Source: an uncultured Bacilli bacterium
GTDB taxonomy: Bacteria; Bacillota_I; Bacilli_A; RF39; UBA660
Length of the DNA: 12,044 bases
Direction of reading: 5' to 3'
Assembly: GCA_947630205.1 (NCBI GenBank)
Contig: CANRGW010000028.1
Location: 1 to 12,044 of the forward strand
Numbering within the stretch: the stretch's first letter is position 1; every line of letters starts with the position of its first letter. Of this stretch, positions 6,501 through 12,044 are shown one piece after another. The notes under the pieces were generated by a model. It was not told the DNA's origin. It was given only the letters and a program-made list of their open reading frames with translations, and made no database searches. A program made the position numbers and the translations under genes.

Positions 6501-8822
6501 TGGACTGTTGTTGTTCCATCTACTTCTTGGGATAATAATGCTAATAGGAAAAGAGTCGATTTTGCTACTCCAACTCTTGGAAAATATATAAAAATTGAGG
6601 GTATTGAAACAGTTGGAAGTTATATGTCTGGGGCGATGTTTAATCTCTTTGAAAATACGACTTTAAATAAATCACTTGCTCCAACAGGGCAAATAAAATA
6701 TAGTACTACGGTTCTAACAAATAAAGATGTAACAGCCACTTTAATTGTAGATGATGATGTTACAATTACTAATAATGAAGGTAGTAAAAATTATATTTTT
6801 GAAGAAAATGGTGAATTTACTTTTGAATTTGAAAGAGATGGTTTAAAAGGAGAAGCAACAGCCAGAGTAGATTGGATAAATAAGGAAAAACCAACAGCTG
6901 AAATTAAATATAGTATTGCTAAAGAAACTAATCAAAATGTTGTAGCAACACTTGTTAATACCAATAAAAAAATTACAGTTACTAATAATAATGGAAGTAA
7001 AAGTTATACTTTCAAAGAAAATGGTGAATTTACGTTTCAATATGTTGATGATTATGGTAATAAAGGTTCAACTACTGCGAAAGTAGATTGGATTGATAAA
7101 ACTTCTCCAACGGGTACAGTTATCTATTCAACAACCGATTTAACAAATAAAGATGTCATAGCAACTTTAAAAACTAATGAAGAAGTAATTTTTATCAATG
7201 ACACGAAAGATACACATACATTCACAGAAAATGGTGAATTTACATTCTGGTATACTGATAAGGCTGATAATATTGCATCAACTACTGCAAAAGTAGATTG
7301 GATAGATAAAATACCTCCTAAAGTAACACTTAAGTATTCAACAACAGAAGAAACTAGTAAAGATGTAACCGTTACTTTAGAAAGTTCTGAAAAAATAATT
7401 ATCAACAATAATGGTGGAAAAAATACTTATACATTCAAGAAAAACGGTGAATTTACTTTTGAATATCAAGATGCAGCAGGTAACAAAGGAACAATTACCG
7501 CGAAAGTTACTTGGATAAAAGAAGAAAAACAAGATGTTTTAGTTGAAATAAATTATTCAACTTCAAAGAAAACGAATAAAGATGTAGTAGCAACACTTGT
7601 TAATAAAACTAATAATATTAAAATTACTAATAATAATGGCAAAAATACATATACATTTAAGGAAAACGGTGAATTTACTTTTGAATATGAAGATTTAAAT
7701 AGCAAGAAAGCTTCAATTACGGCTAAAGTGGATTGGATTGATAAAACACTTCCAAAAGGAACGATATCTTACTCTGAAAAGTCTTTAACTAATGCAAATG
7801 TCATAGCAACTTTAAGGGCCGATGAAGATATTGTAATTTTAAATAATGATGGTAAAGATACATATATTTTTAAAGAAAATGGTGAGTTTACTTTTGAATA
7901 TCAAGATTTAGCAGGTAATAAAAATAAAACCAAAGTCAAAGTAGACTGGATAGATAAAACACCTCCAACCGGAACAATAACTTATTCAACAAAAGAATTT
8001 ACTAATCAAAATGTTATAGCAGCTTTAAAGATGTCTGAAAAAGGTAAAATTATTAATAATAATGGAAAGAATACTTATACCTTTAAAGATAATGGAACTT
8101 TTGAATTTATTATTCAAGATTTAGCAGGTAATGAGTCTAAAATTATAGCAAAAGTAGATTGGATTGATAAAGTATTACCAACCGTTAATTTGAAGTATTC
8201 AACAAAGAATAAAACCAAAAATCCGGTTACGGTTACTTTAGAAAGTTCTGAAAAAATAATTATCAACAATAATGGTGGAAAAAATGTTTATACATTTAAG
8301 GAAAATGGTGAATTTACTTTTGAATATGCAGATTTAGTTGGAAACAAGGGACAAATTACCGCGAAAGTTACTTGGATAGTAAAAGAAAATGAAAAAGAAG
8401 AAGAAAACGAAAAAGAACAAGTAGAAGAGACTAAAACAAGTGAAGAAGAGGAAAATAATAACCAAAATTTGACTGTTTCTCCAAATCCAATTATTCCAGG
8501 TGGAGATATCCCTCCAAAACCTAGTACTTCTTTTGGAACTGTTCCTAAAAATCCTTATATTGAAAATAATATAAATGATGATAAGGTTACAGATGAAAAT
8601 GCTAAAGAAGATGTTGAAAGTGAAGTAGAAGAAGGACAAGAAAATAAAGAAGAACCTAAAAAAGAAGATAAAAAGCCAAATACCGGGGCATCAGTTAATG
8701 AGGGTTTAAAAAATAGTTCTTCTAGTAAAACTATTACAATTATGTCTATTATTTTAATTGCTTTAACAATTACTTTTGTTGGAGTAGGGGTTATTCTTCG
8801 AATGAAAAAACCAAAACTTTAA
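3579..8822 (+). CDS. Giant modular wall-anchored protein: NPCBM, transglutaminase-like core, F5/8C, eight Ig-like repeats, KPNTG anchor
   Basis: There are 1747 residues. An export signal lies at ~15-40 (SFLIAITFFMIFCSL after a lysine-rich start). Residues ~65-227 match an NPCBM carbohydrate-binding module (YIKGISAWATSDLYYDL, FKAYIGVD, FTIYTSSDG). Residues ~230-600 form a large helical-to-mixed region with GGVCGAISKVGSN (Cys503), QPGHAAYIYM (His529) and YNDVYGWG (Asp550), which fits a transglutaminase/papain-like Cys-His-Asp triad. Helical, TPR-like sequence follows to ~690, then beta domains. An F5/8 type C (discoidin) module lies at ~888-1030 (ENLLDGNINTIWHT), then eight ~71-residue repeats at 1035-1602. 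Last come an acidic Lys/Glu linker, KPNTG (1699-1703), a membrane helix and the tail RMKKPKL. It is therefore exported and sortase-anchored, likely binding glycans and processing or crosslinking protein or peptide substrates. The enzymatic role is inferred from the triad alone. The gene has its own promoter and terminator. Confidence 0.88.
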   Translation: MEVKLIKKKDKLKKMKKYETISFLIAITFFMIFCSLNVFNLKYSVLNSNIVVKTNDYKTISYDTTNYVYLSDISYMDKSSVKNGESIRLDKNAGSNLISVNVSGVKKYYIKGISAWATSDLYYDLKSLRESGKDYSHFKAYIGVDATQTNTYYNNGVTFTIYTSSDGENYQEVYKTGTLKGWDDAKFVDIDIKDANYLRLYAYENGNSWYSHWYDDAVYADAKLTTDDYEEEENVSDIIKPISYYDKIIKGEVSGDKEIALLQREFVNNVGYDILQAYANYSLEYRDIFRWIMNDKEVLEEYILGGKPDGNYGTSLTILNDLYKNYKKDLSDDVNGHLYLKMMVSISLTHSAPVGLWITGAPDDPRDTNASEAIDRYAIYKKMYQDGLLSNIFSDLSVEEMRFVMNNIIDDEEIMWLNNYATLNNSTNPYTYVEYRDGYNYYQDKYTISTNKNFYNNKIRTTANVPYNFLNVNKDANGKEHTITYGILNRPKLWIVFEEGGVCGAISKVGSNIQGSYGIPSTVVSQPGHAAYIYMTYDAKGNKTWSLYNDVYGWGQSGKTEKLSVRMPNGWGTGDYSKGYAASYILLSQAVLNDYAKYVQAEKKVMMARVYENDYLKQKEYYEEALKIQNINFDAWLGLINTYLNDSKTTSLDLLKLVQRISTDLRYYPLPMYEALQLIEPRLKSSDHAVYITLLNNALEKASEATDADVLQPGPTKQVANYLLQNNDTVVATFSFDGERAGEIVLDERYEGNGVVWEYSIDSRNWKRVEGMSVKLTEKELSKISDELDIAVRIVGAMDTVYDIDITKSEIPPTLYNNDLENRLIGVNGTMEWRFSDKEKWTSFATSEPDLKGDKTVYVRIGYSGNSLPSDAISYKFTSKGENEENHYIPLSRISIYKYSSDEKGHNNGIENLLDGNINTIWHTLWNGNDKEKYVILELNRLTYLSALEYVPRPDAGNGNIRNAKISVSKDAKDWTVVVPSTSWDNNANRKRVDFATPTLGKYIKIEGIETVGSYMSGAMFNLFENTTLNKSLAPTGQIKYSTTVLTNKDVTATLIVDDDVTITNNEGSKNYIFEENGEFTFEFERDGLKGEATARVDWINKEKPTAEIKYSIAKETNQNVVATLVNTNKKITVTNNNGSKSYTFKENGEFTFQYVDDYGNKGSTTAKVDWIDKTSPTGTVIYSTTDLTNKDVIATLKTNEEVIFINDTKDTHTFTENGEFTFWYTDKADNIASTTAKVDWIDKIPPKVTLKYSTTEETSKDVTVTLESSEKIIINNNGGKNTYTFKKNGEFTFEYQDAAGNKGTITAKVTWIKEEKQDVLVEINYSTSKKTNKDVVATLVNKTNNIKITNNNGKNTYTFKENGEFTFEYEDLNSKKASITAKVDWIDKTLPKGTISYSEKSLTNANVIATLRADEDIVILNNDGKDTYIFKENGEFTFEYQDLAGNKNKTKVKVDWIDKTPPTGTITYSTKEFTNQNVIAALKMSEKGKIINNNGKNTYTFKDNGTFEFIIQDLAGNESKIIAKVDWIDKVLPTVNLKYSTKNKTKNPVTVTLESSEKIIINNNGGKNVYTFKENGEFTFEYADLVGNKGQITAKVTWIVKENEKEEENEKEQVEETKTSEEEENNNQNLTVSPNPIIPGGDIPPKPSTSFGTVPKNPYIENNINDDKVTDENAKEDVESEVEEGQENKEEPKKEDKKPNTGASVNEGLKNSSSSKTITIMSIILIALTITFVGVGVILRMKKPKL
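6681..8385 (+). repeat. Eight tandem Ig-like stalk repeats within the giant surface protein
   Basis: Each repeat is ~71 codons. It begins with P-x-x-x-I-x-YS, passes through NxxVxATL, TNNNGxxxYTFKENGEFTF and (D)LAGNK, and ends with TAKVDWIDK. Repeats 4 and 8 end in AKVTWI instead and are almost identical at DNA level over ~100 nt (around 7371-7450 and 8231-8310). The coding repeats are diverged elsewhere. They probably form an extended stalk that lifts the N-terminal domains off the wall. Confidence 0.9.
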
Positions 8823-8855
8823 AAGAATATTGAAATAAGTTCAATATTCTTTTAC
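8821..8855 (+). terminator. Terminator hairpin of the giant surface protein gene
   Basis: AAAAGAATATTGAA (8821-8834) and TTCAATATTCTTTT (8840-8853) form a 14-bp perfect stem with a 5-nt loop, starting inside the stop codon. The T-run is short and partly within the stem. The A-rich upstream arm would let it also act on the minus strand. Confidence 0.8.
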
Positions 8856-8861
8856 AATATA

Positions 8862-8943
8862 AATCTTAATATAGCCTGTAAATTATTGTAAAATAACAAT
8901 CGTTAATCTTGACTTTTTATTTTACAGTTGCTATATTTAGATT
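8862..8943. promoter_or_regulatory. Large imperfect inverted repeat enclosing a promoter
   Basis: 8862-8882 (AATCTTAATATAGC + CTGTAAA) pairs with 8921-8943 (TTTACAG, two-base bulge, GCTATATTTAGATT) at 20 of 21 positions. The loop carries the -35 of the promoter at 8909-8937, and the right arm carries its -10. It may be an operator, a DNA cruciform, or an RNA fold in read-through transcripts. Confidence 0.6.
8909..8937 (+). promoter_or_regulatory. Promoter of the 231-residue gene
   Basis: TTGACT (8909-8914), 17 bp, TATATT (8932-8937), with TG one base before the -10 (extended -10 form). Transcription would start near 8944, leaving a leader of ~105 nt before the ATG at 9050. I see no further structure in that leader. 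Confidence 0.7.
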
Positions 8944-9049
8944 GAAAATATTAGGATAAGACAGTAATATTATTATAATAAATTATAAATAAAATTGATA
9001 AAATTATTGTTAAGTTTTAAATAATTCTTTAAAAAATAGGAGGAAAAAT

Positions 9050-9745
9050 ATGAATGAAATAGAATTACTTAAAAGAAAGTTAAATGATGTTAGACTTGAT
9101 TTAAGATACGAACAAGTTTACGCATTAAATCCAACTTTTCAAAATATGATTTTGGCAAGTTTACCCCAACTTACTGAAGGAAGACAATCTCTTTTTAGTA
9201 AAAATACTTTAAGAGGAGATGGCAGAGCCACTGATTTTGAATTTAATTATAAAGACTCTACAGTTGATTTAACAGATAGAGTTAAAAATTATGATGAGTC
9301 TGTTTATGAAAAATACAATAGCGACGTTTATAGTTTAAAAATTAATACAGAAAAAACTGATAGAGCTCTTGATATGGAGGTTTTTGGAAAAAATAGACTA
9401 TCTATTTATGTTAAGGGTGATATAATTACATATTTTTTATCTTCAGATGGTAGTATGTCTTTTCGTGCTGAATATGATTTTTTTGGACATAGATTGAGAG
9501 CCCGTGGAGCAATTGATGAACTTGGTATTGCTGAAAATATAGCAGTTGATTTACTTTTCCTAGGTGAAAAAGGTGAAGAACAAGTAGAGTCTTGGACCGT
9601 ATCTTCTCTTGAAGAGTTAAAAAATTTACGTAGAGAAATATATTTAAGAGAAGCAAGAGCAAGTTATGCAAATAATCCAGAAGCATCAGCTGCTTTAGAA
9701 GAAAGTATAGAAGAAACAATCCAAAAAGATAGCGCTTCTCGATAA
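9050..9745 (+). CDS. Unrecognised 231-residue cytoplasmic protein
   Basis: AGGAGG (9038-9043) lies 6 nt before the ATG, so the start is secure. I do not recognise a family. The protein has no signal peptide or membrane helix. Residues ~1-50 are helical and charged (LLKRKLNDVRLDLRYEQ). Residues ~75-175 look beta-rich, with alternating strands (YSLKINTEKTDRALDMEV, RLSIYVKGDIITYFLS, GSMSFRAEYDFFGHRLRAR). The C-terminal ~45 residues are a highly charged helix (LEELKNLRREIYLREARA) ending in an Ala/Glu-rich tail. It stands alone between its own promoter and terminator. It could be a binding or structural protein with a curved beta-sheet; no catalytic motif is evident. Confidence 0.8.
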   Translation: MNEIELLKRKLNDVRLDLRYEQVYALNPTFQNMILASLPQLTEGRQSLFSKNTLRGDGRATDFEFNYKDSTVDLTDRVKNYDESVYEKYNSDVYSLKINTEKTDRALDMEVFGKNRLSIYVKGDIITYFLSSDGSMSFRAEYDFFGHRLRARGAIDELGIAENIAVDLLFLGEKGEEQVESWTVSSLEELKNLRREIYLREARASYANNPEASAALEESIEETIQKDSASR

Positions 9746-9762
9746 TTAAAAATAATTTAATT

Positions 9763-9802
9763 AAAAGAATATTGAAAAGTTAAATCAATATTCTTTTTTT
9801 TA
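9763..9802 (+). terminator. Terminator of the 231-residue gene
   Basis: AAAAGAATATTGA (9763-9775) pairs with TCAATATTCTTTT (9785-9797), followed by more T (through 9802). The stem is the same 13-bp sequence as in the terminator at 8821-8853, so the gene is bracketed by two copies of one hairpin with different loops. Confidence 0.85.
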
Positions 9803-9804
9803 AT

Positions 9805-9859
9805 AATATCCACCATAAAGTGGATAATTTATTTTTGATAGATTAAATCTTTATATTCA
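9805..9859. repeat. Direct repeat copy A (55 bp)
   Basis: It matches 11135-11190 at every base except a one-base gap (a missing A after GTGGATA). It contains the hairpin TATCCAC-CATAAA-GTGGATA and then TTTTTGATAGATTAAATC. Read on the minus strand both copies encode EYKDLIYQK-stop. The two copies bracket the metalloprotease gene. Confidence 0.85.
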
Positions 9860-9903
9860 CTTTTATTAAGTTGATTAGTATTATTAATTAATAAGGCAGA
9901 ATA
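9829..9903 (-). pseudogene. Possible relic of a gene 3' end inside and beside repeat A
   Basis: The minus strand is open for 25 codons ending in NKSEYKDLIYQK and TAA at 9829-9831, with no start codon. The equivalent reading at repeat B (11160-11210) is MQFDEKVEYKDLIYQK-stop. DEKVEY followed by KDLIYQK is faintly reminiscent of the C-terminal helix of type I restriction specificity subunits (IDEKIEY...), but this is too short to prove. It could also be chance coding within a terminator repeat. Confidence 0.25.
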
Positions 9904-9911
9904 TTATAAAT

Positions 9912-9936
9912 AAAAAAAGTATCAACCGATACTTTT
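9912..9936 (-). terminator. Terminator of the HELGH gene
   Basis: On the minus strand AAAAGTATC pairs with GATACTTTT (9-bp stem, loop GGTT; plus positions 9928-9936 and 9915-9923), followed by a T-run (9912-9918 on the plus strand as A). It starts 2-3 nt after the stop codon. Confidence 0.85.
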
Positions 9937-9938
9937 AT

Positions 9939-10946
9939 CTATCTTGTAAAATTTTCATTACTACTTTCTAAAGGATCTCTATAATCTCTTAAATTGGTGG
10001 CATAAGTTTTTAAATTATCTAAAGCCTCTTTAGATCTTGATAAATCAAAATTATCACTTTCATACCCGAACATACAATAAGATGCATTTTTAATTATTCC
10101 CATATTTTGAACGAGTGGAATTAGATTTTCTAATTGAGAGTCTTTAGTATATTCATCGACAATTTTATTGAAAAAATCAGGACTTATTGCTCTTTCCGAT
10201 AAAACTCTTAAAGCCACGTTATCATTTTCTAATTTTCCAATGCCTCTTAAAGTTCTAGCAAACATTATAGCTGGTTCTTGTAATTCACCATAAAAATCAA
10301 AATTGGCTTTATAAGTATCTCCATTAAAAAGTTTATCTCTCGTTTCATCTTGCATATTTGGTCTTTTTTTTCTAGCAAAAGTATAAGCAAAATCTTCAGC
10401 TCTATTTTGCGTAATTGCTTCATCTAATAAAGAACAACCATCATAAAATAATTGAGCCTCTTCTTGAGTCATTTCATTCAAACGTACTTTTTTATCTAAA
10501 AAACTAACAACAGTATTCATCCATTCACTATTAATGAAATGTCCCAATTCATGAGCAACATATAGTCTAGTTCTTTCACTAGGTGTTAAAAATCTACTTC
10601 CTGCAAGTTCAGGATTTATAAATAAAATATTATTATTTGCTTCAGCCTTTCCATAAATTCCTCGTTCATTTTTAGGTAAAACCGAAACAGTTCTTATTTT
10701 CTCTAAAACATTTAAAATATGTTCAAAGTTAGGATTATTTATATAATAAATTAAATATTCTTCAATATTATTTATAAATTCACACATTTTATGATATTCT
10801 TTTTCAATATTATTAATTTTACCTTTTCTATATTGATTAAGAAAATAATTATTACTATTAATTAACAATTGATTTAAATAATTTTGAACTCTGTCATTAT
10901 ATTTGGAAAAATTATACTCTAATTTGTATTCTTGAATTAATTGCAT
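9939..10946 (-). CDS. Uncharacterised HELGH zinc-metalloprotease-like protein
   Basis: There are 335 residues. A strong ribosome site (AAAGGAGG, 10951-10958) lies four bases before the ATG. The N-terminal ~85 residues are helical and Asn/Tyr-rich. The zinc motif AHELGHF (His132, Glu133, His136) follows a beta-type segment (NNNILFINPEL). Forty residues later LLDEAITQ (Glu176) is a plausible third zinc ligand, the arrangement of gluzincin-type peptidases. The C-terminal half is helical without clear motifs. No signal peptide or membrane helix is seen, so it should act in the cytoplasm. ImmA/IrrE-like regulators also carry HExxH, but the surrounding sequence is not clearly that family. It is a single-gene unit with its own terminator, bracketed by a 55-bp direct repeat, in a stretch with other accessory genes. 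The substrate is unknown. Confidence 0.8.
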   Translation of the reverse strand: MQLIQEYKLEYNFSKYNDRVQNYLNQLLINSNNYFLNQYRKGKINNIEKEYHKMCEFINNIEEYLIYYINNPNFEHILNVLEKIRTVSVLPKNERGIYGKAEANNNILFINPELAGSRFLTPSERTRLYVAHELGHFINSEWMNTVVSFLDKKVRLNEMTQEEAQLFYDGCSLLDEAITQNRAEDFAYTFARKKRPNMQDETRDKLFNGDTYKANFDFYGELQEPAIMFARTLRGIGKLENDNVALRVLSERAISPDFFNKIVDEYTKDSQLENLIPLVQNMGIIKNASYCMFGYESDNFDLSRSKEALDNLKTYATNLRDYRDPLESSNENFTR

Positions 10947-10988
10947 ATAGCCTCCTTTATTTTTCTTTTAAATCACTATCTTTTTCTT

Positions 10989-11017
10989 AATATAATTTTA
11001 TCATAAATTTTCTACAA
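10989..11017 (-). promoter_or_regulatory. Candidate promoter of the HELGH gene
   Basis: On the minus strand TTGTAG (11017-11012), 17 bp, TATATT (10994-10989). The -35 is weak, the -10 good and the spacing ideal. TGATAAAAT just upstream of the -10 is an alternative extended -10. The rest of the 285-bp gap to the next gene holds repeat B and AT-rich sequence with nothing else I can identify. Confidence 0.4.
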
Positions 11018-11131
11018 TGCATATTCATTTTTTAAAATTAGAAAATGATTAAAGTATGTTAAGACAATATCTTTTACTAAAAAATAATCATAAGAAAAAT
11101 TAAAGATTGCCTAATAAAAAACTTTATTATG

Positions 11132-11156
11132 AAAAATATCCACCATAAAGTGGATA
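11132..11156 (-). terminator. Terminator downstream of the YhcG-type nuclease gene
   Basis: Read on the minus strand, TATCCAC-TTTATG-GTGGATA followed by TTTTT forms a 7-bp stem and T-run, 75 nt after the nuclease stop codon. It lies in direct repeat copy B. In copy A the same hairpin lacks the T-run, so only this copy looks like a working terminator. Confidence 0.65.
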
Positions 11157-11190
11157 AATTTATTTTTGATAGATTAAATCTTTATATTCA
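11135..11190. repeat. Direct repeat copy B (56 bp)
   Basis: Partner of 9805-9859, in the same orientation, with one extra A. It lies just downstream of the nuclease gene on that gene's strand. Similarity ends sharply on both sides of the repeat, as expected for a duplicated or recombined segment rather than two diverged paralogous genes. Confidence 0.85.
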
Positions 11191-11231
11191 ACTTTTTCAT
11201 CAAATTGCATCAAAACGACTAATTAATTTTT

Positions 11232-12044
11232 TTAATCCTCAATAATTTCTAATCTTTTTTCTATATCTTCAATACTTGGTAAAGTATTTTTTAAATATTC
11301 TGGTAAATCTGATAATAATTTATATTCACTTACTCCAATTGGTTTATTAATATCTTTTAGGGCTAATTCTGCTGTCACTCTTTTTTTATCTTTACAAAGT
11401 AATATACCAAATGTTGGATTATCATTTTCATCTTTAATATACTCATCTACAGCACTTAAATAAAAATTAAGTTTGCCAGCATATTCTGGTTTAAATTCAG
11501 TTGTCTTTAACTCTATTACTACATAACTTCTAACTTTTAAATTATAAAATAACAAATCAATGTAATAATCTTCATTTTCTATTTCTAAATGATATTGTCT
11601 TCCAACAAAAGCAAAACCATTTCCTAACTCTAACAATAATTTAGTAATATTAGAAGTTAATCCTTTTTCAATATCAAGTTCTTTTACATCTTTATCAGTA
11701 GTTATAAAATCAAAAATATAGGGATTTTTTAATAATTCTTTTACTTGTTCATTATTTGGTTTTGGTAAAGTTTCATCAAAATTAGTAGTTTTATTTTCTA
11801 AAAGAGCTTGTCTTTCATACAATTTACTTGCTATTTGATGAATTATAATTGGTCTTGACCAACCATTCTTGATCGATTCTCTAATATACCAAATTCTTTG
11901 TTCTTTATCTTTTACTTGATCCATAATAGTTGTAATAGAAGTCCAAGGTAATTTTGCAACATGATGCTGCAAAAATTCATCATTATCAAATTCATTAGCA
12001 AATTTTTGCATGTATCTTAAATTTCTTGCTGACATACCTTTTAT
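11232..12044 (-). CDS. YhcG-type PD-(D/E)XK nuclease (DUF1016 family), N-terminus beyond window
   Basis: The frame stays open to the right edge and reads IKGMSARNLRYMQKFA. In the family GxSxRNLRYM is internal to the N-terminal DUF1016_N domain, so the Met at 12033-12035 is not the true start and part of the N-terminus is missing. The visible 270 residues contain the rest of that helical domain (WTSITTIMDQV, IRESIKNGWSRPII) and the C-terminal PD-(D/E)XK nuclease domain. That domain has YYIDLLFYN (Asp160 from the visible Met) and VIELKTTEFKPEYAGKLNFY (Glu175, Lys177), then PTFGILLCKDK. The catalytic residues are intact. Family members are often found beside type I restriction-modification genes or in defence islands; their exact DNA target is not well established. 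The stop is TAA (11232-11234), followed by the terminator in repeat B. Confidence 0.92.
   Translation of the reverse strand: MKGMSARNLRYMQKFANEFDNDEFLQHHVAKLPWTSITTIMDQVKDKEQRIWYIRESIKNGWSRPIIIHQIASKLYERQALLENKTTNFDETLPKPNNEQVKELLKNPYIFDFITTDKDVKELDIEKGLTSNITKLLLELGNGFAFVGRQYHLEIENEDYYIDLLFYNLKVRSYVVIELKTTEFKPEYAGKLNFYLSAVDEYIKDENDNPTFGILLCKDKKRVTAELALKDINKPIGVSEYKLLSDLPEYLKNTLPSIEDIEKRLEIIED

Noticed and set aside
6843..7408. Minus-strand frames opposite the Ig-like repeats
   Set aside because: They are mirror readings of the repeated, low-complexity coding sequence and show no independent start signals.
6681..8385. Regularly spaced repeats that might suggest a CRISPR array
   Set aside because: The ~213-bp period, continuous reading frame and Ig-like consensus show protein repeats; there are no short identical repeats with unique spacers.
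8334..8639. Minus-strand Phe/Ile-rich frame that could pass for a membrane protein
   Set aside because: It is the complement of the Lys/Glu-rich linker of the giant protein; GAA/AAA codons read backwards give TTC/TTT.
9426..9719. Minus-strand Leu-rich 97-codon frame
   Set aside because: It is antisense to the well-supported 231-residue gene and lacks a ribosome site.
11232..12035. Met at 12033-12035 as the true start of the nuclease gene
   Set aside because: The upstream codons remain open (IKG) and the family sequence around GxSxRNLRYM is internal, so the gene continues past the window.
1..12044. UGA read as tryptophan, as in Mycoplasma-like bacteria
   Set aside because: All recognised genes use TGG for Trp and stay full length with UGA as stop. 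The absence of UGA stops among seven genes is expected in such AT-rich DNA.

Overview
The window is very AT-rich (roughly three quarters A+T by eye) and reads with the standard bacterial code. Trp is encoded by TGG, and all seven visible gene ends use TAA or TAG. Strong AGGAGG-type ribosome sites, TTGACT/TATAAT-type promoters, sortase-type cell-wall anchors and a Firmicutes-style UvsE point to a low-GC Gram-positive bacterium. An uncultured gut member of Bacilli (RF39/Erysipelotrichia-like) would fit; the taxonomic placement is inference.

Layout. Positions 1-383 hold the 3' end of a wall-anchored surface protein, closed by a strong terminator. Positions 437-1075 carry two tandem ~305-nt units that are not ordinary genes. 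Each is closed by a long inverted repeat, has a GC-rich asparagine-codon core that looks like the template/variable repeat of a diversity-generating retroelement (DGR), and has a nearly invariant 138-nt tail. No reverse transcriptase or lectin-fold target gene is in the window. A membrane-anchored NagZ-like family 3 glycosidase (1146-2540) converges with, and overlaps, uvsE on the other strand (2527-3465). uvsE is divergent from a 1747-residue modular surface protein (3579-8822). That protein has NPCBM, a transglutaminase-like Cys-His-Asp core, F5/8C, eight Ig-like repeats and a KPNTG wall anchor. The two divergent promoters occupy the same ~40 bp.

The right part is accessory in character. 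An unrecognised 231-residue gene (9050-9745) follows a promoter embedded in a large inverted repeat. A HELGH metalloprotease-like gene (9939-10946, minus) is bracketed by a 55/56-bp direct repeat. A YhcG-type PD-(D/E)XK nuclease gene (minus) runs off the right edge. YhcG-family genes are often found near restriction-modification loci, so the 9.7-12 kb stretch may be the edge of a defence or variable region.

How parts may work together. The glycosidase and the two wall proteins suggest contact with glycans or cell-wall material. The two DGR-like units are the most unusual element. If active, they would need a reverse transcriptase encoded elsewhere.
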